Assembly (NCBI GenBank): GCA_005788175.1
Contig: SXYX01000009.1
Coordinates: forward strand, 1 to 56,421
Length of the DNA: 56,421 nt
Origin: Acidobacteriota bacterium
GTDB lineage: Bacteria; Acidobacteriota; Holophagae; Holophagales; Holophagaceae
Direction of reading: 5' to 3'
The translations under genes and the position numbers were made by a program. The notes under the pieces were generated by a model. It had not been told where the DNA came from. It ran no database searches and was given only the letters and a program-made list of their open reading frames with translations. This document shows positions 36,359-47,449 of this stretch, piece by piece. Within the stretch, counting starts at the first letter, position 1. The number at the start of each line of letters is the position of its first letter.

Positions 36359-36763
36359 ATGTGGAACGCCCAAAATACTGTTGTATTTCTCCCAACCGAG
36401 AGGGAGTATAAAATCCTTAGTGCCTTGTGGAAACTTGGCCCCAGTACTGTAGGTGAAATACAAACACTGTGTTCTGAGGAACGCCCTATGGGCTATACAA
36501 CCGCACTAAAGTTCTTGCAAATCTTATTAGCCAAGAAAGCTGTTACACGCCTGAGGGATGGACGAAGAGATGTTTACGAGGCCATCATTGGTATCGATGA
36601 AGTTAACCGAGCACTTTTCATTAAATATCTACGCTTAATCCACGAAGGTTCACCATTACACTGGGTTCGATCAGCTCTTAAATGGAAATTAATTAAATCG
36701 AAAGATTTACGACGACTACTGATAAAGAAAAAAACTAAAGTATCCAAAAAAAAGAAAAAATGA
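36359..36763 (+). CDS. BlaI/MecI-family transcriptional regulator
   Basis: The 134-residue protein has the BlaI/MecI winged helix: LPTEREYKILSALWKLGPSTVGEIQ, followed by GYTTALKFLQILLAKKAVTRLRDGRRDVYEAI. Classical members repress beta-lactamase or penicillin-binding genes and are cleaved by a BlaR1 protease, but neither gene is near. The C-terminus is strongly lysine-rich (KKKTKVSKKKKK), unusual for the family and perhaps an extra DNA contact. It is divergent from the DinG-like helicase. It ends 2 bases before the convergent icmF gene. Confidence 0.85.
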   Translation: MWNAQNTVVFLPTEREYKILSALWKLGPSTVGEIQTLCSEERPMGYTTALKFLQILLAKKAVTRLRDGRRDVYEAIIGIDEVNRALFIKYLRLIHEGSPLHWVRSALKWKLIKSKDLRRLLIKKKTKVSKKKKK

Positions 36764-36765
36764 GC

Positions 36766-39700
36766 TTACATACTTCGCCTGTACTGACCTCCGACTTCAT
36801 AGAGAGCCTGGCTAATCTGACCCAAACTACAAACCTTAACAGCCTCCATAATTTCTTCAAATATATTTTCTTGGCGCAAGGCTGTCTCTTTTAGTTGAGC
36901 GAGAGCCTGGGGAGCACGATCGCGATTGCGAAAATGGAATGCCTCTAAATTTTTAATTTGTTCTTCTTTTTCATCTTCTGTACTTCGAATGAGCTCGATA
37001 GGGCTTATTTCGGATATATATGGGTTGAGAAAAGTATTTACTCCAATGATAGGTAGTTCGCCACTATGTTTAAGATGCTCGTACAGCATAGATTCTTCCT
37101 GAATTTTGCCCCTCTGGTACATTGTTTCCATTGACCCAAGTACACCTCCTCGATCGTTTAACCTTTGGAACTCAGCAAGAATGGCTTCTTCAACCAATTC
37201 CGTGAGTGTTTCAATTACAAAAGATCCTTGAAGTGAATTCTCATTCTTAGCTAATCCTAACTCGCGATTAATAATATGCTGAATAGCTAAAGCTCGCCGG
37301 ACACTCTCTTCCGTGGGTGTTGTAATCGCTTCATCATAAGCATTAGTGTGAAGACTATTACAATTATCGTAAATAGCATAAAGTGCCTGCAATGTTGTTC
37401 GAATATCGTTGAAGTCTATCTCTTGAGCATGCAAAGATCGCCCAGAAGTTTGAATATGATATTTTAATTTTTGACTTCGATCATTCGCACCATAACGCTG
37501 CTTCATTGCGATGGCCCAAATACGCCTAGCCACACGGCCAATGACCGAATATTCAGGATCCATGCCGTTACTAAAAAAGAAGCTAAGATTATGAGCAAAA
37601 TCATTGATGGACATACCTCGGCTCAAGTAATACTCAACGTAGGTAAATCCGTTAGCTAGAGTGAAAGCGACTTGGGTGATAGGATTCGCACCGGCCTCCG
37701 CAATGTGATATCCCGAAATAGAGACACTATAGAAATTATCAATATGGTGATTGACAAAACTACTTTGTACATCCCCCATGACTTTGAGACTGAATTCCGT
37801 TGAGAAAATACAAGTATTTTGTGCCTGATCTTCTTTCAATATATCTGCTTGAACAGTCCCGCGAACTGTTGCTAGTGCTTCGGCTTTAAGTTTTTTATAA
37901 ACTTCTTTTGGCAACAATTCATCTGCACTGACTCCGAGAAGAGCTAAACCTAATCCGTTATTACCCTCGGGCAACTCGCCAAGATATGTCGGAGGCTGTA
38001 GACCTTTGTTATCGTACATGGTTTTAATTTTATTTTTGGCTGTGTCAAGTTGACCCTGATCCCTGAGCCATTGTTCCGCTCGTTGATCAATGGCGGCATT
38101 TAAGAAAAAGGCTAAAACTGTTGGAGCGGGACCATTAATGGTCATTGAAACCGAGGTTCGTGCTGAAATAAGGTCGAAGCCCGAATATAGTTTTTTTGCA
38201 TCGTCGATCGTGGCAATACTTACTCCAGAGTTGCCAACTTTTCCATAAACATCAGGTCGACGTCCTGGATCTTCTCCGTAAAGTGTGACGCTGTCAAAAG
38301 CGGTGGAAAGACGAATAGCGGGTTGACCTTGGCTGACATAATGAAAGCGTCGATTAGTGCGCTCAGGACCACCCTCTCCTGCAAACATTCGGGTAGGGTC
38401 TTCCCCCTCACGCTTGAATTCAAAAACCCCAGCGGTATAGGGGAAAATGCCGGGAACATTTTCTAATAATTGCCACCGTAGTTGATCCCCCCAACTTTTA
38501 TATTGTGGCAAGCTCACCTTAGGGATAGAGGTACCGCTTAGAGAAGTTATAAAGTTTGGCCGACGTATTTCCTGTTCTCGTACGAGATAGATATTTTCTG
38601 TTGTTTGATAACGTTCTTTAGTTTGTGGCCAGGATTGTATTAGACCGAGGCACTCGGGGTCCATAGAGTTAAGACGTACTTGGTATCGTTGACGCAATAA
38701 AGTAATAGTGGGATCGCCCCCGCCCGACAAATCGTCCTGGAGATATGGTTGGCCAGGGGGCAAAAGGGAGTCTCCCCATTCCCGCAGACTAATCCAAAGA
38801 CCGTATGCAGCTTCCGCTTCATCTGCTTGCTGGTGCGCCCATTTTTTGTAACTCCTTACACACTCAGCGATATCCCCTAGGTACCTCGAACGATCAGAAG
38901 GGATCATTTGAAATTGTGTACCTTCTGAAACGCTTGGTTTGAAATGAGAGGTCCATGCCTGTTTGGTTTTTTTCCTGAAGATCTGAATGAGGTATGCATA
39001 AAGATGGTCGGTTCCAGGATCATTGAAGAGAGAAGCCGTAGTTGCAAAAACGGGCATCGATTCAACTGAATCTGCGAAGGCTTTGCGACCCCTTTGTACC
39101 TGTTTTTTCACATCTCGAAGCGCATCTAGGGATCCTCGCTTATCTGATTTATTGATGACAACAACATCAGCAAAATCAAGCATATCAATTTTTTCAAGCT
39201 GAGTAGCAGCTCCAAATTCAGGCGTCATGACATACAGACTTATATCAACTAGATCTGTAATTTCACTATCGCTTTGACCAATACCTGCCGTTTCAACAAT
39301 AATGAGATCAAATAACTTATCTTGGAGATGTGTCAAGGCAGTCTGAAGCGCTTGGCTTGTGGCACGATGTGCAGCATCACGAGTAGCTAAACTTCTCATA
39401 TATACCCGGTCTCGTAATTCAGGATGATATAGAGAATTCATGCGAATGCGATCTCCCAAGAGCGCACCACCTGTCTTCCTTTTGGTAGGATCTATGCTAA
39501 GAACAGCGACTCGTTTCGTGGGAAAATCAAACAAAAATCGTCTCAGAATTTCATCGGTAAGAGAGCTTTTCCCTGCACCACCGGTTCCCGTAATACCCAT
39601 GATTGGTGTGGTTTTTTCGGTTTTTAGACTTTTTACAATTCCTGCCTCTATCTGGGTAATCGTTCTTGCCAATGTATCGGGAGAAGAGTATGAACACACG

Positions 39701-40179
39701 TCAAAATCACATTGGCGAACAATTTCGTTAATCATCCCTTGAAGACCCATGTTACGGCCATCATCAGGAGTAAAAATGCGTGAAATACCGTAACGATGAA
39801 GAGCTTCAATTTCTTCTGGAATAATAACTCCACCACCACCACCAAAAATTTTGATATGGGTAGCAGACTTTTCTTTCAGAAGATCTATCATGTACTTAAA
39901 ATATTCTAAGTGGCCACCTTGGTAACTTGAAATAGCAATTCCCTGCACGTCTTCTTGTATAGCGGTCAGGACTACATCATGAACTGATCTGTTATGGCCA
40001 AGGTGAATTACTTCACATCCCGTTGCTTGAAGCATCCGACGCATAATATTGATACTTGCATCATGGCCGTCGAAGAGACTTGCTGAGGTTACCAATCGTA
40101 TTTTATGTTGGGGACTATAGATAGGTTCTTCACCCGAGGGTGGGTTCACTGTCCGTTTTCTAGAAGGGCTTGGGTTCAT
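36766..40179 (-). CDS. icmF: Fused isobutyryl-CoA mutase IcmF
   Basis: This 1137-residue fusion joins three parts of a B12 acyl-CoA mutase. The B12 domain comes first ([16 protein letters not shown], His 36 as base ligand, then GGGGGVI). A MeaB-like GTPase chaperone follows (Walker [13 protein letters not shown] near residue 200, G4 NKSD), then the TIM-barrel mutase domain. IcmF-type substrate residues are seen: Phe in [14 protein letters not shown] where methylmalonyl-CoA mutase has Tyr, and Gln in [14 protein letters not shown] where it has Arg. It should interconvert isobutyryl-CoA and butyryl-CoA in branched-chain acid metabolism, and may also act on pivalyl-CoA. It is followed only by the convergent BlaI-type gene. 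Confidence 0.95.
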   Translation of the reverse strand: MNPSPSRKRTVNPPSGEEPIYSPQHKIRLVTSASLFDGHDASINIMRRMLQATGCEVIHLGHNRSVHDVVLTAIQEDVQGIAISSYQGGHLEYFKYMIDLLKEKSATHIKIFGGGGGVIIPEEIEALHRYGISRIFTPDDGRNMGLQGMINEIVRQCDFDVCSYSSPDTLARTITQIEAGIVKSLKTEKTTPIMGITGTGGAGKSSLTDEILRRFLFDFPTKRVAVLSIDPTKRKTGGALLGDRIRMNSLYHPELRDRVYMRSLATRDAAHRATSQALQTALTHLQDKLFDLIIVETAGIGQSDSEITDLVDISLYVMTPEFGAATQLEKIDMLDFADVVVINKSDKRGSLDALRDVKKQVQRGRKAFADSVESMPVFATTASLFNDPGTDHLYAYLIQIFRKKTKQAWTSHFKPSVSEGTQFQMIPSDRSRYLGDIAECVRSYKKWAHQQADEAEAAYGLWISLREWGDSLLPPGQPYLQDDLSGGGDPTITLLRQRYQVRLNSMDPECLGLIQSWPQTKERYQTTENIYLVREQEIRRPNFITSLSGTSIPKVSLPQYKSWGDQLRWQLLENVPGIFPYTAGVFEFKREGEDPTRMFAGEGGPERTNRRFHYVSQGQPAIRLSTAFDSVTLYGEDPGRRPDVYGKVGNSGVSIATIDDAKKLYSGFDLISARTSVSMTINGPAPTVLAFFLNAAIDQRAEQWLRDQGQLDTAKNKIKTMYDNKGLQPPTYLGELPEGNNGLGLALLGVSADELLPKEVYKKLKAEALATVRGTVQADILKEDQAQNTCIFSTEFSLKVMGDVQSSFVNHHIDNFYSVSISGYHIAEAGANPITQVAFTLANGFTYVEYYLSRGMSINDFAHNLSFFFSNGMDPEYSVIGRVARRIWAIAMKQRYGANDRSQKLKYHIQTSGRSLHAQEIDFNDIRTTLQALYAIYDNCNSLHTNAYDEAITTPTEESVRRALAIQHIINRELGLAKNENSLQGSFVIETLTELVEEAILAEFQRLNDRGGVLGSMETMYQRGKIQEESMLYEHLKHSGELPIIGVNTFLNPYISEISPIELIRSTEDEKEEQIKNLEAFHFRNRDRAPQALAQLKETALRQENIFEEIMEAVKVCSLGQISQALYEVGGQYRRSM

Positions 40180-40324
40180 GTAAAACCTTGAATTCTATAT
40201 GGTTTTATTTATTTTACCCTTTAAAGTTCCCCTTTCTTTCCATAAACGGCCCGCGCCTCTAATCTTATAGAGTAGGGTCTGATGGAAATTAGCCCTCTTC
40301 AGTCAAAACACAGATAGGACTTCG

Positions 40325-41506
40325 ATGCCTCGCTTATGGATTAAGATTGGCTGGATACTTTGCACAGGCTTCATTGTCTGGGGCCAGGACACCAAAGCTC
40401 TAGAAGAAAAGTGGATCCAACGTTTTCGCCGAGAGGCCAGGCCACCATCTGTGGAAACTACTCAAAGTTTGACAACTGATGAATTACAACAGATCAAAAT
40501 ATTTAAAGATATAAAATCATCAGTTGTTTACATAACACCCTTGGAGAAACCAGCGGGCAGTGCATCAGATTCCTACGATTCGCTTGGTACAAGTTCAGCA
40601 ACAGGGATGGTTTGGGATCGTTTTGGACATATCGTAACCAATGCACATGCAGTTCTTGTTAATCAAAGCGTTAGATCTCCTGAGGGATTTATCGAAACTC
40701 AAGGACTTGCTCAGGAAGTCGAAGTAACTTTGGCAAATCAGAAGAAATATAAAGCGCGTGTGATAGGTTATTCGTTTGCCTATGATTTAGCCGTTCTTCA
40801 GGTTTTTGCTCCTCTAGAGGAACTGAAGCCGATTCGACTTACTACTAGTAATAATTTGAATATTGGTCAAAAAGCCATGGTTGTTGGTAACCCTTATGGC
40901 TTAGATCATACATTGTCCGTGGGCGTCATTTCCGCGCTTAAGCGTGATGCCGTGAATCTTATTTCTCCCCAAATCGGTGGTGTCCCTATACCCGATGTGA
41001 TTCAGGTTGATGCAGCCATTAATCCTGGGAATAGCGGAGGCCCACTTCTTGATAGTCAAGGACGCGTTATTGGTATGACGACCGAAGTCGTTACAAAAGC
41101 TAATACACTAAATAATTCTAGAATTGCCTTTGCTATTTCGTCCGATACACTCATCCGCGTCATACAGGAATTAATTACTCGGGGCAGACTACTACTGCCT
41201 GAGCTAGGATTTACATCAGCTACAGACATTTTTCAGAAATCTCTTGGCCTTCAGGGTAAAGGAGCCTTGGTTGAAAGCGTTATAGACAGAAGTCCTTCTA
41301 GTGAGGCAGGTCTTTTGGGAACCCAAAGAGATCTGGCTGGTAATCCAAATAAGATTGGAGATTTAATCATTAATTTTGAAGGACGCTCAGTACTAAGTGC
41401 AGGCCAATTGCTCGGCTATCTTGAACAAAATAGAACCCGTAAAAGTTATCGTCTGATCGTTAAACGCGGGGAAGAAACTATCAATCTTACGATCTATACA
41501 AAGTAG
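40325..41506 (+). CDS. HtrA/DegP-type periplasmic serine protease
   Basis: The 393-residue protein has an N-terminal signal peptide (IGWILCTGFIVWGQ). A trypsin-like domain follows with the triad His (IVTNAHAVL), Asp (FAYDLAVLQV) and Ser (NPGNSGGPLL). One C-terminal PDZ domain is present (GALVESVIDRSPSSEAGLL and following). It probably degrades or holds misfolded envelope proteins. With one PDZ it is DegS-like in size, but it appears secreted and not anchored. It has its own spacer upstream and converges with the outer-membrane protein gene 7 bp away. Confidence 0.92.
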   Translation: MPRLWIKIGWILCTGFIVWGQDTKALEEKWIQRFRREARPPSVETTQSLTTDELQQIKIFKDIKSSVVYITPLEKPAGSASDSYDSLGTSSATGMVWDRFGHIVTNAHAVLVNQSVRSPEGFIETQGLAQEVEVTLANQKKYKARVIGYSFAYDLAVLQVFAPLEELKPIRLTTSNNLNIGQKAMVVGNPYGLDHTLSVGVISALKRDAVNLISPQIGGVPIPDVIQVDAAINPGNSGGPLLDSQGRVIGMTTEVVTKANTLNNSRIAFAISSDTLIRVIQELITRGRLLLPELGFTSATDIFQKSLGLQGKGALVESVIDRSPSSEAGLLGTQRDLAGNPNKIGDLIINFEGRSVLSAGQLLGYLEQNRTRKSYRLIVKRGEETINLTIYTK

Positions 41507-41513
41507 ATAGGGG

Positions 41514-42164
41514 CTAGTAGCGGACTCCTACTCCAAAAGTCCAAAGTCGATTAAATTCTTGACCTGTTCCTTGTGTATTCAAAAGATCCACTAGAGATTG
41601 TGCAGAATTGATCACAACAGGTTTATCAGGACTAAGGGGCTGCTGCCAACTCGCCGTTACGTATGCATCGAAGGGAACAAAAGGTATTCTGTAGCGTGCT
41701 CCGATACGCATCCAAGTGCGTCCGAACGTTTTAGATTTTGACGCGGTATCGAGTACGATATCGTAGGATTGGAATCGGTGAATGAGACCAAATTCACCAG
41801 CAACACCTACGAAGGGAGCCCAAACCATCGCGTTGAGCCCTAAGCCTACTCCCTGTTGTTTTACTTGGCTGGCTAATAATCTTTGGGCTTGCGTCATTGT
41901 TCCTGACGCCTTGAATTCACTGTATTCCAAACTACCATCAAAACTTAGGAGGCCTACATCGAAGATAGCTTTACTTCCGGTAATGATATACCCCTTGCCC
42001 ATATCAAACTCTCCTTTTTGGAGAGCCGTAGAGCCTGCTAATAATACATTTGGCAAATTACTGCTCTTAGCAGATGGAATCTCGACACGAATATCCCACT
42101 GCGCAGAAAGAGAGACCATAAAACTTATATACGCAATAAACCATCGCAAAACGGTGAACTTCAT
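41514..42164 (-). CDS. Predicted outer-membrane beta-barrel protein
   Basis: The 216-residue protein has a signal peptide (WFIAYISFMVSLSAQ), alternating hydrophobic strands and a C-terminal ...LWTFGVGVRY, the aromatic-ended beta-signal of outer-membrane barrels. The specific function is not recognised. The ATG at 42164 is chosen: GGAGG lies upstream and its ATGA overlaps the stop of the preceding peroxiredoxin-like gene. An in-frame start 21 codons earlier would lie inside that gene and spoil the signal peptide. This protein supports a diderm envelope. Confidence 0.72.
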   Translation of the reverse strand: MKFTVLRWFIAYISFMVSLSAQWDIRVEIPSAKSSNLPNVLLAGSTALQKGEFDMGKGYIITGSKAIFDVGLLSFDGSLEYSEFKASGTMTQAQRLLASQVKQQGVGLGLNAMVWAPFVGVAGEFGLIHRFQSYDIVLDTASKSKTFGRTWMRIGARYRIPFVPFDAYVTASWQQPLSPDKPVVINSAQSLVDLLNTQGTGQEFNRLWTFGVGVRY

Positions 42165-42709
42165 AGAGGCCTCCATTTGACCGAACAACCAAGGGATGAT
42201 TTTTGATCTGTTGAGACAGGCTGACAATTTAGGATAGACTCAATTGCATCAACTAAATCCCGTTTCTTGACCTGTTGAGGATTCTTCCAAGAATCATCTA
42301 GACGACCCCGGTAGGCCAAACGATGCATCTGATCGTAAAGAAAAAAATCAGGAGTACAAACACCACCTAGGGCTTTGACAAAGTCTTGAGATTCATCCCA
42401 AAGATAAGGGAAGATATAATTCTTTGTTTTAGATCTTTCGACCATAGCCTCGAAGTTATCTTCAGGGTAGGTCACCGAATCGTTGGCGTTAATTCCTAAA
42501 ATCTGTAGGCGATCTTTATAATGATGAGCTAGATCATTAATGCGATCATCCACCGCTTGTACATATGGACAGTGATTACACATCACCACTAGAAGAGCAG
42601 GTAATGATTGTAGATCTTGGCTCGTCCATATCCGCCCCTCTGTAGACGGGAGAGAGAAGTAAGGTATAGATGATCCCAGAGATCCTTTAGCCGATTCGGT
42701 GAGTCCCAT
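42161..42709 (-). CDS. Thioredoxin-fold AhpC/TSA-like protein
   Basis: The 182-residue protein belongs to the peroxiredoxin-like thioredoxin group. Its redox motif is CNHCPYVQAVDDRI (a CxxC at about residues 44-47), followed by GINANDSVTYPEDNFEAM and GVCTPDFFLYD with the cis-proline region. It has no signal peptide and is probably cytoplasmic. Such proteins usually reduce thiols or peroxides, but the substrate is unknown. Its stop overlaps the start of the outer-membrane protein gene, so the two are coupled. Upstream it is divergent from murI by 56 bp. Confidence 0.88.
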   Translation of the reverse strand: MGLTESAKGSLGSSIPYFSLPSTEGRIWTSQDLQSLPALLVVMCNHCPYVQAVDDRINDLAHHYKDRLQILGINANDSVTYPEDNFEAMVERSKTKNYIFPYLWDESQDFVKALGGVCTPDFFLYDQMHRLAYRGRLDDSWKNPQQVKKRDLVDAIESILNCQPVSTDQKSSLGCSVKWRPL

Positions 42710-42765
42710 TGAAACTATCTCCTATTCTTGGTTTATATCTTAAGAATCCACAATAAACTAGGAAG

Positions 42766-43563
42766 ATGTCTACAGCGCCCATTGTTATTTTCGATAGCGG
42801 TATCGGCGGGCTTACGGTTGTTCAGGCTGTGAGAGAAGCACTTCCGTTCGAAAACATCATTTACTTAGGGGATACTGCCCGAGTTCCGTATGGCACAAAA
42901 AGTGCTGCCACTATCGAGCGCTATGCTCTTCAGGCGGGAGAGTTGTTAAAAAAATTTCATCCTAAATTAATGATCGTTGCTTGCAACACAGCTTCTGCCT
43001 ATGGTTTAGATCCCCTTAGATTGCAGTGCAGTTTCCCAGTGCTCGGTGTTATAGAATCCGGAGCTAAGGCTGCCCAAATTTACGGAGGTCCTATTGCGAT
43101 TTTGGGCACACGAGCCACCGTTGCAAGTCAGGTATATCCAACAGTTTTAAGCCAACTGAATCCTTCTATTGAGACCTTCGCCCTCGCTTGCCCCCTCTTG
43201 GTTTCTTTGGCAGAAGAAGGATGGTGGGAGGACCCCATCACTGAGGAGATTTGTCGTCGTTATATTTCCGAGATTCCCTCATCTATTAAGACTGTCATTC
43301 TAGGCTGCACCCATTATCCCGTCTTGCTTCCTATTTTTAAGCGCATACGCCCCGATCTTGTTTGGGTCGATAGTGGTGCACCCTTATCTCGCGAGGTAAA
43401 AAATATCCTCAGCCAACAAGCTGCTCTTAATAACTCAAGGGAGACAGGAGCGCTCCGCCTTTTGGTCACCGACCAGAATTCCAGACTTCAGGAACTCGCG
43501 TCTAAGTTTTTAGGCGAGCCCGCACCCTCCGTAGAGTTGATTAATCTCGAAAAGGTATTTTAA
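42766..43563 (+). CDS. murI: Glutamate racemase
   Basis: MurI (265 residues) makes D-glutamate for peptidoglycan. FDSGIGGLTVV, LGDTARVPYGTKS, the first catalytic cysteine in VACNTASAYG and the second in LGCTHYPVLLP are all present. The length is normal for the family. It stands 69 bp before uvrA on the same strand and may share a transcript with it. Confidence 0.97.
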   Translation: MSTAPIVIFDSGIGGLTVVQAVREALPFENIIYLGDTARVPYGTKSAATIERYALQAGELLKKFHPKLMIVACNTASAYGLDPLRLQCSFPVLGVIESGAKAAQIYGGPIAILGTRATVASQVYPTVLSQLNPSIETFALACPLLVSLAEEGWWEDPITEEICRRYISEIPSSIKTVILGCTHYPVLLPIFKRIRPDLVWVDSGAPLSREVKNILSQQAALNNSRETGALRLLVTDQNSRLQELASKFLGEPAPSVELINLEKVF

Positions 43564-43632
43564 AGACTCAAGAAACTTTAGGAAATATACAATCTAAATA
43601 CGCGTGGGACAATTTGGGTTCGGGGTTGATCT

Positions 43633-46428
43633 ATGGATGCCATACACATTAAGGGCGCACGTGAGCATAATCTCAAAAATATCGACGTAGATATTCCACG
43701 CAATCAATTGGTTGTAATCACCGGGCTATCAGGGTCAGGTAAAAGTAGCCTTGCATTCGACACGCTTTATGCAGAGGGCCAGCGACGTTATGTTGAAAGT
43801 CTTTCAGCATATGCTCGACAATTTCTAGATCAAATGGAGAAACCTGATGTAGATTCCATCGAGGGGCTTTCTCCAGCTATTTCAATTGAACAAAAAACTA
43901 CAGGACGAAATCCTCGATCTACAGTAGCAACAGTCACAGAAATTTATGATTATCTTCGCTTGCTCTTTGCACGAACAGGTAAGCCGATTTGTGTTGAATG
44001 TCAGAAGCCCATTACACACCAAACCATTCAGGAAATGGCAGATCAGATACTCAAAAGACCCAAGGGTACCAAACTACAAATTTTAGCTCCAGTCATTCGG
44101 GGCCGCAAAGGTGAATACAAAAAAATGCTTCAGGATTTTGTTGTAAGAGGGTTTATTCGTGCTCGAGTTAATGGAGAAATGATCGATTTGTCAGAAGAAA
44201 TACCCGAACTCAATAAACAAAAAAAGCATACGATTGAAGTGGTTATTGATCGACTAAAAATCTCTGACGATTTGAGTACGCGACTTGCCGATAGTCTTGA
44301 GATCGCTTGTAACCTAGCCGATGGTAACGCCCTCTTAGATATTGAAGGAGAAGAGCAACTCTTATCACGCAAACTAGTCTGCAATAACGAACGCTGTAAT
44401 CGGTTCGGATTAGGGCTTCCGGATTTAGAACCCAGATCATTCTCGTTTAATTCCCCTTTCGGCGCATGTCCCGAATGCGATGGACTTGGATTCAAACAGC
44501 AGTTTGCCGAAGAACTTATTGTTCCTAATCCTGAACTCAGTATTAATCAAGGAGCTATTCAAGCACCGGGATGGAAGACCCTCGGCAACGATAGCTGGCG
44601 GTATAGCTTTCTGAAGCAATTAAGTAAAAAACTATCCTTTTCTTTAGATACTCCATGGAAATCCCTTTCTAAAGAGGTCAAGTCCATGCTTTTGCATGGA
44701 GGAAGCGCAACGATTCGATATAACTTTGACGGCATTATTGATCGACTTGATCATAAATATGCCGAGACACAAAATGAAGACTTCAAAGAAGAACTCGAGA
44801 GCTTCATGCGAACAATTACCTGTGAGGTATGCCACGGTCAGCGATTGAAGCCCGAGAGTCTTTCTGTTTATGTTGGTGGGAAACATATCTCAGACATTAC
44901 TGCTCTGAGTGTGCGAGAGGCTCGAATGTGGTTTGAGAAGCTAAGCTTAGCGGGTAAAGATAAGATCATTGCTGAAAAACTCTTGAAAGAAATTCGTGAA
45001 CGACTTGGATTTCTGGATGATGTAGGTCTCAACTATTTAACGCTTAATCGTAGTGCTGCAACCCTATCTGGAGGCGAGGGCCAACGCATTCGTCTTGCTT
45101 CGCAGATAGGTTCTAAACTCATGGGTGTATTGTATGTCCTAGATGAGCCATCCATCGGTCTACACCAACGTGATAATCATAAATTACTGAATACACTCAA
45201 AGATATTCGCGATTTAGGTAATTCTGTCTTAGTCGTTGAACATGACTTAGAAACTATTCTGGCAGCCGATCATGTCATCGACATGGGCCTAGGAGCTGGA
45301 GAACATGGTGGGACCATTGTGGCGCAAGGAACACCCAATCAAGTGGCACGATCATCACGATCTATTACAGGTCATTTCCTATCAGGGCGTGAACGTATCG
45401 AAGTACCAAAAAAATTGCGGCCTAGAAATCGTGGCCAAATAACTATTGTTGGCGCGGCAGAAAATAATTTACAAAATATTGATGTGACCTTCCCCTTGGG
45501 CGTCTTAACTTGTGTCACGGGCGTAAGCGGATCTGGGAAATCAACCCTAGTCAATGAGATTCTCCATAAAGCTATTGCAAATCGACTTCACCAAAGCGCT
45601 TATGTAGTAGGCCAGCATAAAAAAATTCAAGGCTTGGATGCGATCGATAAGATTATTAACATCAATCAAGCACCCATTGGTCGAACTCCACGCTCTAATC
45701 CAGCGACTTATACGGGCCTCTTTACTCCCCTGCGAGATCTGTTTGCTCAGATCCCCGAGAGCAAATCTAGAGGTTATACTCCTGGGAGATTCAGCTTTAA
45801 TGTCAAAGGAGGACGATGCGAGAAATGTGAAGGTGACGGGGTATTAAGAATCGAAATGCATTTTTTACCAGATGTATATGTTACATGTGAGCAGTGTAAA
45901 GGGAAACGATATAATCGGGAAACACTCGAAATTTACTTCAAAGGAAAAAATATATCAGACATATTAGATATGACAGTTGAAGAAGCTCTAGCCCATTTGC
46001 AACACATCCCTGTTTTACAAAACAAACTCAATACATTGATGGAAGTAGGCTTGGGTTATATACGCTTAGGGCAGTCGGCTACAACACTTAGTGGTGGTGA
46101 AGCCCAGCGAATTAAGCTTGCCAAGGAACTCTCTAAGAGATCCACAGGTCGAACCCTATACGTTCTCGATGAACCAACTACTGGGCTTCATCTGAAGGAT
46201 ATTCAGAAACTTTTAGAGGTTATGAATCGACTTGTTGGAAATGGCAACACTGTGGTTGTTATTGAGCATAACCTAGACGTGATTAAGACTGCTGATTGGA
46301 TTGTTGATATGGGGCCAGAAGGTGGTGAAGGAGGAGGTAGGGTTGTTGCAGAAGGGGCTCCCAATGAAGTCGCCAAGAATAAAAAATCTATTACTGGACA
46401 ATTTCTTGCTCCCTATTTGAAACAATAG
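43633..46428 (+). CDS. uvrA: Excinuclease ABC subunit A
   Basis: UvrA (931 residues) is the damage-recognition ATPase of nucleotide excision repair and loads UvrB. Two ABC modules are present: Walker A GLSGSGKSSLAF and GVSGSGKSTLVNE, signatures LSGGEGQR and LSGGEAQR, and Walker B YVLDEPSIGL and YVLDEPTTGL. The zinc modules are visible (CNNERCNR...CPECDGLG and CEKCEGDG...CEQCKGKRY). It begins IHIKGAREHNLKNIDVDIPR, the standard start. Confidence 0.98.
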   Translation: MDAIHIKGAREHNLKNIDVDIPRNQLVVITGLSGSGKSSLAFDTLYAEGQRRYVESLSAYARQFLDQMEKPDVDSIEGLSPAISIEQKTTGRNPRSTVATVTEIYDYLRLLFARTGKPICVECQKPITHQTIQEMADQILKRPKGTKLQILAPVIRGRKGEYKKMLQDFVVRGFIRARVNGEMIDLSEEIPELNKQKKHTIEVVIDRLKISDDLSTRLADSLEIACNLADGNALLDIEGEEQLLSRKLVCNNERCNRFGLGLPDLEPRSFSFNSPFGACPECDGLGFKQQFAEELIVPNPELSINQGAIQAPGWKTLGNDSWRYSFLKQLSKKLSFSLDTPWKSLSKEVKSMLLHGGSATIRYNFDGIIDRLDHKYAETQNEDFKEELESFMRTITCEVCHGQRLKPESLSVYVGGKHISDITALSVREARMWFEKLSLAGKDKIIAEKLLKEIRERLGFLDDVGLNYLTLNRSAATLSGGEGQRIRLASQIGSKLMGVLYVLDEPSIGLHQRDNHKLLNTLKDIRDLGNSVLVVEHDLETILAADHVIDMGLGAGEHGGTIVAQGTPNQVARSSRSITGHFLSGRERIEVPKKLRPRNRGQITIVGAAENNLQNIDVTFPLGVLTCVTGVSGSGKSTLVNEILHKAIANRLHQSAYVVGQHKKIQGLDAIDKIININQAPIGRTPRSNPATYTGLFTPLRDLFAQIPESKSRGYTPGRFSFNVKGGRCEKCEGDGVLRIEMHFLPDVYVTCEQCKGKRYNRETLEIYFKGKNISDILDMTVEEALAHLQHIPVLQNKLNTLMEVGLGYIRLGQSATTLSGGEAQRIKLAKELSKRSTGRTLYVLDEPTTGLHLKDIQKLLEVMNRLVGNGNTVVVIEHNLDVIKTADWIVDMGPEGGEGGGRVVAEGAPNEVAKNKKSITGQFLAPYLKQ

Positions 46429-46447
46429 ATTCGTAGAGATTAGTCAC

Positions 46448-47380
46448 TTAAGAATTAGTCCACAACAGATCATCATCGTTCACTGATCTCTTTTTCTGTG
46501 CGTAAGGCTCAATAATGGCCCATAATTCATCTCCGTGTGCCTTGAGAAACCTTGGATTACGGATAGTTTTATTAAAAAGTTCACGACGTTGCGGGATTTG
46601 TTCTGCGCAGCGGAGAATCCATCGATTACCCATTTCCATGATGGCTCCAATGTCTCCTCGGTTCCCCCACTCAACCCTGAGTTCACAAAATTTTCTGGCG
46701 ATATCCCCAGCATCTTCTCCTAAATAGGCTGCCTTCTCAACTACAGGTTCAACAACCGGTGGTTGATAGGCTTGAATTCTTTTAAATAAAGCCTCCATTT
46801 CCCGAGGAAGCTGGGCTACTCGAGATTGAATTTCGCTTTCATCTTTTCGGTCCTCCACCTCATCGGCTAATCGTCGGAGTAACGGAAGCAGAAGAGCTGC
46901 GTCTTGAGCTGCATACCGAAGCTGGCTTTCTCTTAAAGGACGAAGGACCCAGTTACTGTCTTGTTCTTCTTTGTCGACCTCAATACCTAGTTTAATCTTG
47001 GCAACTGCTTTTAGTCCTGGTTGCGGGTACCCAAGAGCTTTAGCTAAAAGCATCGTATCGAAAACAGAATTAGGAATGAAGTTAAACAAGCGCTTCAAAA
47101 CAATGCCATCATTGGAGAAATCGTGGCAAATCCAAGGTATGTGACGTATCGAATCGAGAGCCTTTGGGATATATTCGGATAATACTAGACTATCTACAAG
47201 CCATACTTGGTTATGCGTCGCAACCTGGAGTAAGGCCAAATTACAATGATGCATTCCGGTAAGTGAATTTTCTAGGTCAACCGCAATAACATCAGCTTTC
47301 TGCCATGCATCGATTGCAAAACGAAGTGCCTCAGGTTGATCAATGAACTCGGTTGGAAGATTGAAAGTAGAATCCGTCAT
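46448..47380 (-). CDS. rnd: RNase D-like 3'-5' exoribonuclease
   Basis: The 310-residue protein has the DEDDy exonuclease core: D35/E37 in VIAVDLEN, the second Asp in CHDFSNDGIVLKRLF, and Tyr plus Asp in YAAQDAALLLPLL. One HRDC domain follows (from about residue 220). It is shorter than E. coli RNase D (about 375 residues, two HRDC copies). It probably trims tRNA or other RNA 3' ends. It converges with uvrA 19 bp away and is divergent from the DCC-family gene. Confidence 0.88.
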   Translation of the reverse strand: MTDSTFNLPTEFIDQPEALRFAIDAWQKADVIAVDLENSLTGMHHCNLALLQVATHNQVWLVDSLVLSEYIPKALDSIRHIPWICHDFSNDGIVLKRLFNFIPNSVFDTMLLAKALGYPQPGLKAVAKIKLGIEVDKEEQDSNWVLRPLRESQLRYAAQDAALLLPLLRRLADEVEDRKDESEIQSRVAQLPREMEALFKRIQAYQPPVVEPVVEKAAYLGEDAGDIARKFCELRVEWGNRGDIGAIMEMGNRWILRCAEQIPQRRELFNKTIRNPRFLKAHGDELWAIIEPYAQKKRSVNDDDLLWTNS

Positions 47381-47449
47381 ACTATTATTGTGCCTTATTG
47401 GTCATTACATACGTGATGCTGACCCTAGATTGTTTTGGAGTTTATTTTT

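Noticed and set aside
42165-42227. Longer start for the outer-membrane protein
   Set aside because: It would overlap the preceding gene by 67 bases and bury the signal peptide. The ATGA junction with GGAGG upstream fits better.
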